Below, in pieces: positions 1 to 6,411 of a stretch of 7,148 nucleotides of DNA. The DNA comes from Defluviitaleaceae bacterium (GTDB lineage Bacteria > Bacillota > Clostridia > Lachnospirales > WQUN01). Below the pieces are notes generated by a model. That model was not told the origin of the DNA. It made no database searches and saw nothing but the letters and a program-made list of their open reading frames with translations. Each line of letters opens with the position of its first letter. Position 1 is the stretch's first letter. The stretch is taken from assembly GCA_009783525.1 (NCBI GenBank), contig WRDG01000118.1, forward strand, positions 1 through 7,148, in the 5' to 3' direction. Both the position numbers and the translations under genes were made by a program.

Positions 1-1020
1 GTGACTGCCACCTTTGGGCTTTATAATGTCATTGCCCAATCGAGTCTTAAGCAAGGGGATCTTATAAATTTAAGGATCCCGGCCTGCGGAGGCGAGCAAA
101 CACCCGAAAACCCGACCAGGATCGTAAACGAAAGGTTGAGATGGGCCGGCTCGACTGCTATTTATATAGGCGGCGGGAGTACCGAATTTGGATCGGGAAC
201 GATGGCGGCATTTGGTTTGGAAGACAGATGCAATGAAACGGGAATGTCGATACCGGGCGCCGAAACAATTATCATTGACCCGCTGACCGGAAAAAAAGCG
301 ATTGACGGCGATGAAGGGATTATATATACGAATTGTCCTTGGCAAATGAAAGAGTATCTCAACAATAAAAAAGCAACCGAAGAATTTTTCAACTATACAG
401 ACGACTCCGGAAAAGTTTTCGGGACCAACGGCGATATCGGCAAAGTGGTGCGTGAATACAACGGCAAACCGGTTTACGCCATGCAGGGCCGGATTAAAGA
501 TTTTATTGTGCGTACGCCCGACAAAAAAAGATACACACTCGGCGTTAAATTTACAAACGGAAAAATTGACCCGGTCGATTTTAAAAAAGGTGAAATGCTG
601 TTCAAGTTAAGGGACAAGATATTAAACATACCCGGGGTTTTGGAAGCCGAAGCTCTGCTGCTTCCTAATAACGACAGAGATATAACTGGGCTGCCGGTCG
701 TAAACGTCGTTATCGAGCCTCAGCAGGATCCTGTGGCTATTCTTAAATCATTTTACTCGATGTACAAACCCGATGACGAATTTATACCTTTCGGTGTTTT
801 TTTCAGATCCGGTTTTGCCCGCAGTTTGGCGTCAGACAAAAGAGACAACGCGGCTTTGGTCCGCGACAGATCGGTTTATTACAGCATTAATTCGGAAGGC
901 ACTGTTTTTGGAGCGGAATTTCCAAAGGGCGAAGAACCTATTGTTAAAGTGGTGACGAACACGTCCGTCATCCAAAGATTCGCGCCGCCGGTCCCAAGAG
1001 CGGTTAGATTGGTGGAATAA
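1..1020 (+). CDS. ANL-superfamily adenylate-forming enzyme (AMP-binding), C-terminal part, 5'-truncated by window edge
   Basis: Enzymes of this superfamily activate a carboxylate with ATP to an acyl-adenylate, often followed by thioester formation. The 339 visible residues match the second half of such a protein. An A5-like motif (GGGSTEFGSG, residues 57-66) is followed by a segment with the pattern of a substrate-domain end (GMSIPGAETIIIDPLTG, about 81-97, then GDEG at 103-106). An A7-like hinge region follows (GTNGDIG, 141-147), then an A8-like motif (GRIKDFIV, 163-170) and a small C-terminal domain. Lys280, in SLASDKRDNAAL, is a candidate for the A10 catalytic lysine, but the match is loose. 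Family members usually have 350-400 residues before A5, and only 56 are present here. The GTG at position 1 is therefore most likely an internal valine codon and the gene starts outside the window. The substrate cannot be inferred, and no partner gene is visible. It ends at TAA just before a terminator hairpin and converges on the che operon, so a functional link to it is unlikely. Confidence 0.8.
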   Translation: MTATFGLYNVIAQSSLKQGDLINLRIPACGGEQTPENPTRIVNERLRWAGSTAIYIGGGSTEFGSGTMAAFGLEDRCNETGMSIPGAETIIIDPLTGKKAIDGDEGIIYTNCPWQMKEYLNNKKATEEFFNYTDDSGKVFGTNGDIGKVVREYNGKPVYAMQGRIKDFIVRTPDKKRYTLGVKFTNGKIDPVDFKKGEMLFKLRDKILNIPGVLEAEALLLPNNDRDITGLPVVNVVIEPQQDPVAILKSFYSMYKPDDEFIPFGVFFRSGFARSLASDKRDNAALVRDRSVYYSINSEGTVFGAEFPKGEEPIVKVVTNTSVIQRFAPPVPRAVRLVE

Positions 1021-1038
1021 AAAAGGTACGCATGACGG

Positions 1039-1079
1039 AAAAAAACCCCGCGACGGCATTTAGCCGACGCGGGGTTTTT
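1039..1079. terminator. Bidirectional intrinsic terminator between converging units
   Basis: A near-perfect inverted repeat has arms at 1046-1057 and 1063-1074. The stem is 12 bp with a single A/A mismatch and the loop is ATTTA. The outer seven pairs are all G-C. A run of A lies before the left arm (1039-1045) and a run of T follows the right arm (1075-1079), so either strand gives a GC hairpin followed by U residues. It lies 25 nt after the stop of the plus-strand enzyme gene and about 60 nt after the stop of cheX, so it can end both transcripts. No ORF or RNA gene is visible in the rest of the AT-rich spacer up to 1136. Confidence 0.9.
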
Positions 1080-1136
1080 ATTTGATGTCTTAAAAAAATT
1101 TTATTGTTGATTGCACATTCGCTTTAAAAAAATATT

Positions 1137-1592
1137 TTAGCATATAAATTTTATTCGGATATTTATTTCGCCGTTGCCGAGCGTTTTCGAAATCACTTGC
1201 GTCCTGCTTTTTGTGGAGACTTCTATGCCGCCGCCCCTTATGATAAACGGCGAAGAAAGAACGAAACGGTAATCGGGATCAGAGAGGCGCAGCTTCGCGC
1301 TGCCCGCCGTCATATTAACGAACTCGCAGAGAGTGTCTTCCGTATCGCCGCAGGTTATCTCGTCTTCGGACGCTCCGATCATATTTGAACACAGGACGCG
1401 GATATCTTTTTCGTTTGCGGAAATAAAAAGTATGCCGCTTTTTTTGCTGCTCAAAACCATTGCGCCTATTATCTCACCAAAAAAATTTTGGCTGCAGTCC
1501 GGCATGTGTTCGAGGTTGATACCCGTGACCGTTGCAATCGCTTCGGCAAGAGCGTCCGCTAAAATATCGCCGAGGCCGTCAAAAGAAGCCAT
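1137..1592 (-). CDS. cheX: CheX-type CheY-P phosphatase
   Basis: The 151-residue protein fits the CheX branch of the CheC/CheX/FliY phosphatase family, which removes phosphate from CheY-P and so ends the signal. It carries one copy of the family's active-site pattern: Asp86, Glu90 and Asn93 (DTLCEFVNMTAG, residues 86-97) with Pro115 22 residues after the Asn. The Glu and Asn are the residues that act on the phosphoryl group. A single motif and the length are typical of CheX; CheC usually has two motifs. The N-terminus (LGDILADALAEAIATVTG) is helical, as expected. It is the last gene of the operon. Its ATG overlaps the cheY TAA by one base (TAATG), and a strong Shine-Dalgarno lies inside the end of cheY, which couples the phosphatase to its substrate. 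No cheC, cheD or cheZ is in view, so this is the only visible phosphatase. Confidence 0.88.
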   Translation of the reverse strand: MASFDGLGDILADALAEAIATVTGINLEHMPDCSQNFFGEIIGAMVLSSKKSGILFISANEKDIRVLCSNMIGASEDEITCGDTEDTLCEFVNMTAGSAKLRLSDPDYRFVLSSPFIIRGGGIEVSTKSRTQVISKTLGNGEINIRIKFIC

Positions 1593-1972
1593 TAAAAATT
1601 GCCTCCCTTACCTAAGCACTCGACGATTTTTGTTTCGAGCTCCTCAACCGTAAACGGTTTTACGAGATAGTTGTTTGCGCCCGCGCGTACCGCGGCGACT
1701 ATGCTGCTCTGCTGGCCTTCGGTAGTAACCATCATGACGGGAATATGTTTATATATATCGCTTGTTTTTATCGCTACAAGTACATCGTAGCCGTTCATTT
1801 CCGGCATGTTCCAATCCAATAGGATGAGATCGATCTCATCGTAATATTCCGAGAGCTTTTCAAGGGCTTCGACGCCGTCGCAAGCTTCGATTGTTTCTAT
1901 TTGCAGGACATCCGCCGTCGCAATTATTACTTTTCTTATAACCGACGAATCGTCAACCGCGAGCAGTTTCAT
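1592..1972 (-). CDS. cheY: CheY single-domain response regulator
   Basis: This is a 126-residue stand-alone receiver domain with the full set of canonical residues: Asp7 and Asp8 (Mg2+ binding), Asp53 in LLDWNMPEMNG (phosphoacceptor), Thr83 in MMVTTEG (switch Thr) and Lys105 in YLVKPF. Tyr102 sits where Tyr106 of E. coli CheY lies, the aromatic switch residue. There is no output domain. It is expected to receive phosphate from the CheA encoded upstream and to carry the signal to the motor or another target, which the window does not show. It starts at an ATGA overlap with the cheR stop, with an AAAAGGG Shine-Dalgarno 7 nt upstream inside cheR. Its C-terminal GKGGNF is encoded by bases that also form the cheX ribosome binding site. 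The close pairing with cheX suggests the two proteins work as substrate and phosphatase. Confidence 0.95.
   Translation of the reverse strand: MKLLAVDDSSVIRKVIIATADVLQIETIEACDGVEALEKLSEYYDEIDLILLDWNMPEMNGYDVLVAIKTSDIYKHIPVMMVTTEGQQSSIVAAVRAGANNYLVKPFTVEELETKIVECLGKGGNF
1602..1607 (-). promoter_or_regulatory. Strong Shine-Dalgarno of cheX inside the cheY 3' end
   Basis: On the minus strand GGGAGG lies 9 nt before the cheX ATG, within the Gly-Gly codons near the end of cheY. It is the best ribosome binding site in the cluster. It supports the TAATG start chosen for cheX and suggests that the phosphatase is made efficiently even without ribosome read-through from cheY. Confidence 0.75.
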
Positions 1973-2841
1973 TTCGGCACCCTTTTCTTCAAATAATAAG
2001 TTAGGTTGTTAAAATGGCCGGTATCGAAATTATCTTTTAGTAAATCGTATAAAACATAGTTTCCGGTAAATAACACGCCGCCGTCATAAAGCGAGCCGTG
2101 AATTTTTTCGGCGATTTCTTTTTGTTTTTCCTGAGAAAAATAAATCAATACATATCTGCAAAAAATTACGTCGAACAACCCGAACTTTTTATAGCTGTCC
2201 TGCAAATTGAAACGCTCGAATTTAACGGCGTTTTTTATTTTTGTGTCTATTTCCCAAACCGAGCCGCTGTTGAAAAAATATTTTTCTCTGTAATAGTCGC
2301 TCAAACCGCGCTTGATGTTTATTTTATCATACCTGCCGCGCTTTGCTATATCCAGTACGCTGCCCGAAATGTCTGTGGCTATAAATTCGAAGTTGGATAA
2401 ATTAACGCCTTTGACATTATTTTTATTCAAATAATTGTCGACGCACATGGCCGCAGAATACGCTTCCTGGCCTGTCGAAACCGCCGCGCACCATATCCTC
2501 ATTCGAATTTTTGCGCCGGATAAAAAATCCGAAATCAGCTTCGGCAGGATAACTTCTTCCATGACGCTCCAGGGCGCCGCGTCGCGGAACCACATGGTTT
2601 CGTTTATCGTTATGGCGTTAATAATTTTTTCCGATATATTCGGGTCGGTATCTTTTATTATAAAATCGTAAAATTTTTTAAACGATTCGGCTCCCGAATC
2701 AAGCATTAGTTTTGAAAGTCTCGTTTCGATCAAGTACGCCTTTTCAAGCGGGATAATGATCCCGCTTTTTTTTTCTATATAGTCCTTAAACAAATAAAAC
2801 TCGTCTTCGTTTATCGAGCAGCGCAGAGGCTTGAAGTCCAT
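1969..2841 (-). CDS. cheR: CheR chemoreceptor glutamate methyltransferase
   Basis: CheR transfers methyl groups from S-adenosylmethionine to glutamates of chemoreceptors, the adaptation step opposed by CheB. At 290 residues it has normal length. An N-terminal helical domain (about 10-80) contains a plausible basic receptor-contacting helix (LIETRLSKLM). The conserved NET/FRD block follows (INETMWFRD, 79-87). The SAM site is IWCAAVSTGQEAYSAAM (116-132), and the second strand ends in ATDIS (155-159). Two blocks depart from consensus. CRYVLIYF (228-235) has Tyr230 where most CheR proteins have Asn in CRNVLIYF. The late GxSE-like motif is replaced by TGNYVLYDLL (249-258). The catalytic scaffold otherwise looks intact, so I expect an active enzyme. 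It starts 12 nt after the cheB stop with only a weak AAAGAGA site, and ends in a 4-nt overlap with cheY. Confidence 0.93.
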   Translation of the reverse strand: MDFKPLRCSINEDEFYLFKDYIEKKSGIIIPLEKAYLIETRLSKLMLDSGAESFKKFYDFIIKDTDPNISEKIINAITINETMWFRDAAPWSVMEEVILPKLISDFLSGAKIRMRIWCAAVSTGQEAYSAAMCVDNYLNKNNVKGVNLSNFEFIATDISGSVLDIAKRGRYDKINIKRGLSDYYREKYFFNSGSVWEIDTKIKNAVKFERFNLQDSYKKFGLFDVIFCRYVLIYFSQEKQKEIAEKIHGSLYDGGVLFTGNYVLYDLLKDNFDTGHFNNLTYYLKKRVPK

Positions 2842-2853
2842 TTGATCATCTCT

Positions 2854-3900
2854 TTATCGGCAAATGAAAAAATTTTGAATCTCTTCCGCAATTTTATCTA
2901 AATCCGTTACTCTGTCCGCCATTCCGTCTTCTGTCACTGCTCGGGGCATTCCGTAAACAACGCAGGTTTTTTCGCTTTGCGCCAAGCAAATACATTCCTT
3001 GCTTTTTTTAAGTTTATATATTCCGTCCCTGCCGTCGTTGCCCATTCCGGTTAGAATCACCGCCAAAATTTTCGTTTCGCCGTAGTTTTCCGCAAGCGAT
3101 TCGAAAAGGACATCCGCTGCGGGGCGCACTCCGCCGCGCGGCGGCGAGTCGTCGAGGCGGACGCGGTTTTTTATGTCGAGCTTGATGTGCGAACCGCCGG
3201 GCGCGATGTAAACCGTCCCTGCGGAAACGGTTTCGTCTTTTTCCGCCACCTTTACTTTTAATTTCGATTTATTATTTAAATCCCGCGCCAAATTTTCAGA
3301 AAAATTAATTGGAATATGCTGGACGACCAAAATCGGGACGGGAAAACTGGCGCTCAGTTGGCTGAGTATTTTTTCAAGGGCAGACGGCCCGCCTGTCGAA
3401 GCCGCAATCAGTACTATATCCGGATTAAAAGTTTTTTCGCCGCACAAATCATCATTGGCTTGCTCGGATATTTTTGCATGATCTTTTTTTGACGCGGCCT
3501 CGCGGATCATTTTATTTATTTCGCCCAATTTGTTTTTTATTATGGCGAGGTTTTCTGCGTAACTGCCGTGAATAGGCTTGATCATACATTCAGTCGCGCC
3601 TTTGGCTGTCGCTTCCGGGAAAAACAATTCGTTTGCCGAAGACGGCCTCGCCATAATCAATACATATGCCCTGGGCAAATCGACTTTAATAACCTTTAGC
3701 AAATCATACAGGTTTAAGCCGGAAATTTCCGCGTCTATAATGATAACGTCGAAATTGTTCCGCTTGATGAGGGCATACGCTTCGCCGCCGTCTGCGGCGC
3801 TCGCTGTTGAAACGTTTTCGAACGTTTCTTTCGCGCCCTGCGCGAACATTTTTTTATATACCGTAGAATTGTCCGCTATCAGTATCCTTACTTCGTCCAT
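2854..3900 (-). CDS. cheB: CheB receptor methylesterase with an atypical receiver domain
   Basis: The 348-residue protein has the CheB architecture: receiver domain (about 4-122), charged linker (about 123-158) and C-terminal methylesterase/deamidase domain (about 160-346). The catalytic triad is present as Ser168 (AASTGGPSAL), His195 (VVQHIP) and Asp289 (TGMGNDG). It should remove receptor methyl esters when the receiver is phosphorylated by CheA. The receiver keeps the phosphoacceptor Asp56 (IIIDAEISGL) and Lys108 (MIKPI). It has Asp10-Asn11 instead of the usual Asp-Asp pair, Ala84 (LIMARPSS) where a Ser/Thr switch residue is normal, and no EMPxMDG after the Asp. Phosphorylation control may therefore be altered. 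The start lies 2 nt after the receptor stop (TGATCATG) without a clear Shine-Dalgarno, so translation probably depends on ribosomes finishing the receptor gene. The stop is followed 12 nt later by cheR. Confidence 0.93.
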   Translation of the reverse strand: MDEVRILIADNSTVYKKMFAQGAKETFENVSTASAADGGEAYALIKRNNFDVIIIDAEISGLNLYDLLKVIKVDLPRAYVLIMARPSSANELFFPEATAKGATECMIKPIHGSYAENLAIIKNKLGEINKMIREAASKKDHAKISEQANDDLCGEKTFNPDIVLIAASTGGPSALEKILSQLSASFPVPILVVQHIPINFSENLARDLNNKSKLKVKVAEKDETVSAGTVYIAPGGSHIKLDIKNRVRLDDSPPRGGVRPAADVLFESLAENYGETKILAVILTGMGNDGRDGIYKLKKSKECICLAQSEKTCVVYGMPRAVTEDGMADRVTDLDKIAEEIQNFFICR

Positions 3901-3902
3901 GA

Positions 3903-5924
3903 TCAGTTGACTTTAAACTGCAGCATAAATGTTTCCATGTCGTTTGCCGCCGCAAGAAGCACTTCGCTCGATTTTTTTGCGGAATCTGCGCTTAGCTGCG
4001 CTTTGCCCGATTCCTCGTTTATAAGCTGGATGTTGCGCGTGATGTCTACGAGACCCAGCGCCATTTCATTTGCCGCGCGGTTAATCTCGTTCATGTTGTT
4101 AGATGCGCGCTCCGAGTTCATTGCTATTTCTTGAGTGCCTACGACAAGCTCCGACGTCGATCTTGCTATTTCGTTTACGCCTTTTGTGGAATCGACAACG
4201 GTTTTTGTAACCGACTGCGCGTTTTCGGAAATATTGTTTATTTCAAGAGCAATTTCTTTCATCCTGCGCGCGGCGGAAGCGGACTCTTCGGTAATTTGGT
4301 TGCTGCGTTTTTCCTGCTGCCCCATCTCCTGCGCAAACGAATTTATATATTCGGTCATGCTGTTTATCAATACAGTTATCTCCGAAACCGCGCCTACCGC
4401 TTCGGGTACATTTTTTTGCATGTTTTCAATTTGCGCGGCAATTTCGTCTGTGGCTTCGGCGGTTTGCTTCGCAAGCTCCTTGACCTCGTTTGCCACAACC
4501 ATAAAACCTTTGCCCGCTTCGCCCGCGCCGGCCGCTTCAATTGCCGCGTTTAATGCGAGCATGTTCGTTTGGTCGGCTATGTTGCTTATCACGCTTACAA
4601 TTTTGCCGATTTGCTTGCTCGCGTCCTCTAACCGCTGGATGATCGCATTAGTATTTTTTGCCTTATCGTCGGCGTCGGACATTTTGTTTTTAACGCCGAT
4701 GCTGTGCTCGCTTACAAGCAGAATCGACCTGTTTATTTCGTCTACGCTTTCTGCGACGTTGTTGAATATGCCGGAAACTGATTTGACCGAGTCGGAGGCT
4801 TTTATGATGCTGCCCTGTATGCTGTCGACAAGCGCGCTCGACTGCACTACGCGCGTGCTGGTTTCTTCGGCTGCCGCGGCGACGGTGCTTATGGTTGCGT
4901 TAATCTGCTCGATGGAAGATGCGACCGCGCTTATGTGCGAGCTTGCGGTTGAAAGTGAATTTGCCGACTGAGTCATTCCGACGGAAAATTCTTCTGCGGC
5001 GGTGCTTACGGTTGATGTTTGGTTGCTCAGCTCTTTGCTGTTGATTGCCATGTCGGAAGAAATTTCAAGCATGTTTTGCGCCGATTCTCGCATTTTATTT
5101 ATAACCGGCCATAAATTTCTGACGCTGTTATAACTGAACTCTATCAGCATGTTGCACGAGTTAAAAAGCTGCCCGGTTTCGGCGCCGTATACAGACGGCA
5201 ATCTTACGGTAAAGTCTCCGTTAGCGGCCAAAGTCATGGTTTCGACACATTCCGAAATGGGCTTGCTCACCGAAATCGCCAAATAAATTCCGAGGAATAC
5301 GGTCAGTATCAAACCGGAAATCGATATGACAATGAGCCAGTAGAGGGTGTTCCGCGAACTGTTGTTGCTGTCTTCAATAAAACCTCGCCCTACTTCAAGC
5401 CGTACGCCGTTAAGCCTTGCCATAAGGTCGAGGCATTTGTCCGATATGGGCGAAAGTTGGGTCATTAAAAATTCGTTTGCATTTTCGTTCGTATTTTCAT
5501 TGTCTTGGATCAAATTTCTAAATTTAGCCATGTTCGTTTCGTATAAAATCAAGTTTTCCATAAGTTCGCCGTAAAGGCTGAAACAATCGTGCCAGGACGG
5601 GTCGATGGTTTCGTAATAGGATTGCATGTTTGCTTTGATCCGCGGAATTTTCTCAATCGTTTCGTCGAGCTTCCCGATTTTTTCCGATGCATCCAAAATT
5701 AATACGTCGCGTCCGTCCACTTTCATGGACTCCAGCAGCACGCGGGCGTGAAGCAGCCAGTCAAGCGGGTTTATAACTTTGCTTACTACCTCTTCGCTTG
5801 TCTTCACCGTGCTGTTGACATCAACAACCGCTACGGAAAAAGTGCAAAGCATTATCATCGCGACAAACAAAAACGCGATCATCAGCTTCGTTCTTATTTT
5901 CATGTCCTTAATTTTGCCCATCAT
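3903..5924 (-). CDS. Transmembrane methyl-accepting chemoreceptor (MCP)
   Basis: The protein has 673 residues. TM1 is about 13-34 (LMIAFLFVAMIMLCTFSVAV), the extracytoplasmic sensor about 35-191 and TM2 about 193-216. A HAMP domain follows (about 214-266, with Pro222, Glu249, Gly251 and Leu253), then a long coiled-coil signalling domain. The hairpin tip is unmistakable: IADQTNMLALNAAIEAAG starts at 449, and GEAGKGFMVVANEVKELA runs 468-485, with the tip near Glu469. Adjacent Glu pairs at 311-312, 353-354, 546-547 and 637-638 resemble methylation sites for CheR and CheB. The sensor looks all-helical, like four-helix-bundle sensors, and its ligand cannot be told. There is no NWETF-like CheR tether at the C-terminus. 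The start at 5924 overlaps the cheW end by 17 nt and has a GGGGG site at proper spacing. ATG at 5921 is an equally possible start. Being inside the operon, it is probably the dedicated sensor of this CheA. Confidence 0.95.
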   Translation of the reverse strand: MMGKIKDMKIRTKLMIAFLFVAMIMLCTFSVAVVDVNSTVKTSEEVVSKVINPLDWLLHARVLLESMKVDGRDVLILDASEKIGKLDETIEKIPRIKANMQSYYETIDPSWHDCFSLYGELMENLILYETNMAKFRNLIQDNENTNENANEFLMTQLSPISDKCLDLMARLNGVRLEVGRGFIEDSNNSSRNTLYWLIVISISGLILTVFLGIYLAISVSKPISECVETMTLAANGDFTVRLPSVYGAETGQLFNSCNMLIEFSYNSVRNLWPVINKMRESAQNMLEISSDMAINSKELSNQTSTVSTAAEEFSVGMTQSANSLSTASSHISAVASSIEQINATISTVAAAAEETSTRVVQSSALVDSIQGSIIKASDSVKSVSGIFNNVAESVDEINRSILLVSEHSIGVKNKMSDADDKAKNTNAIIQRLEDASKQIGKIVSVISNIADQTNMLALNAAIEAAGAGEAGKGFMVVANEVKELAKQTAEATDEIAAQIENMQKNVPEAVGAVSEITVLINSMTEYINSFAQEMGQQEKRSNQITEESASAARRMKEIALEINNISENAQSVTKTVVDSTKGVNEIARSTSELVVGTQEIAMNSERASNNMNEINRAANEMALGLVDITRNIQLINEESGKAQLSADSAKKSSEVLLAAANDMETFMLQFKVN
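5475..5498 (-). repeat. Two-copy 12-nt tandem repeat in the receptor sensor domain
   Basis: Two adjacent 12-nt units (GAAAATACGAAC and GAAAATGCAAAC on the coding strand, 10 of 12 identical) encode the tandem tetrapeptides ENTN and ENAN at receptor residues 143-150. They lie in an Asn/Glu-rich stretch (DNENTNENANE) that is probably a loop between sensor helices. The unit length keeps the frame. Confidence 0.6.
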
Positions 5925-6411
5925 TTTCTTTTCCCCCGATCGACATTGTATTGGCGGTTTTTTCGCCGGCGTGTCTATATTTTTCCATTATGGAACCGAT
6001 GCTGATAATCCGGTAAAACCTGTTTTCTGTTTCCGCTATGCCCGATATGCAATAGCTTTCGTCTGCGCCCGTCGTAAGCGACGGTAAATTTATGGAACTG
6101 TCGTCGATGTCGATCAAATTGCCCGGCCTGTCAATTACCAATCCGATTTGGTTGTTTCCGCCCGAAAACGATTTGAACACCACCGCGTCCACCGCGTCCG
6201 TAAAATTTTTTTCGTCATGTTTTTTTTTGCGGCCGAGCAAATCGCTTAGACTCAGCAGCGTTATGACGCGCCCCTGTAAGTTCGCGATCCCGACAACAGC
6301 GTCGTGCGTTGTGGTTACCGGGGTGACGACCATCCTGCGCGCAACCTTTTGCACGAGCGTAACGTCAACCGCAAACGATTCGTTGTCCGCGTAAAAACTT
6401 AAGCATCTCAT
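5908..6411 (-). CDS. cheW: CheW coupling protein
   Basis: CheW is an SH3-like adaptor that links receptor tips to CheA in the signalling array. This 167-residue protein shows the expected pattern. The first strand is LSFYADNESFAVDVTLVQKV. The core block is VVGIANLQGRVITLLSLSDLLG (39-60). Further strands are DAVVFK and QIGLVIDRPGNLIDI (88-102), and the end strand is YRIISIGSIM. The usual NLRG Arg of the core block is Gln46 here (NLQG). A polar tail of about 20 residues (from HAGEKTAN) follows the domain. The start overlaps the cheA stop (ATGA), with GGAAGAAGG 7 nt upstream. The end overlaps the receptor start by 17 nt. The order cheA, cheW, receptor suggests that the three core array parts are made together. 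Confidence 0.92.
   Translation of the reverse strand: MRCLSFYADNESFAVDVTLVQKVARRMVVTPVTTTHDAVVGIANLQGRVITLLSLSDLLGRKKKHDEKNFTDAVDAVVFKSFSGGNNQIGLVIDRPGNLIDIDDSSINLPSLTTGADESYCISGIAETENRFYRIISIGSIMEKYRHAGEKTANTMSIGGKENDGQN
5933..5937 (-). promoter_or_regulatory. Ribosome binding site supporting the receptor start
   Basis: On the minus strand GGGGG lies 8 nt before the first ATG of the receptor gene, inside the end of cheW. The ATG eight codons in (5903) has AAGGA only one base before it, which is too close for normal use. This favours the upstream start, although the ATG at 5921 could share the same site. Confidence 0.6.

Noticed and set aside
1..1020. A complete gene starting at the GTG at position 1
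   Set aside because: Only 56 residues precede the A5-like motif, where several hundred are normal, so the true start must lie outside the window.
1080..1136. Possible small RNA or promoter in the AT-rich spacer after the terminator
   Set aside because: The bases are low-complexity A/T runs without a convincing promoter pair, second hairpin or open frame. It is best read as the 3' untranslated end of the che transcript.
1333..1653. Plus-strand open frame of 106 codons opposite cheX and cheY
   Set aside because: It overlaps two clear genes in antisense and has no recognisable domain.
4135..4971. A 278-codon open frame on the plus strand opposite the receptor gene
   Set aside because: It is antisense to the most conserved part of the receptor, and its Ser/Ala/Leu-rich translation is what the complement of such a coiled coil gives. 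No family motif or ribosome binding site supports it.
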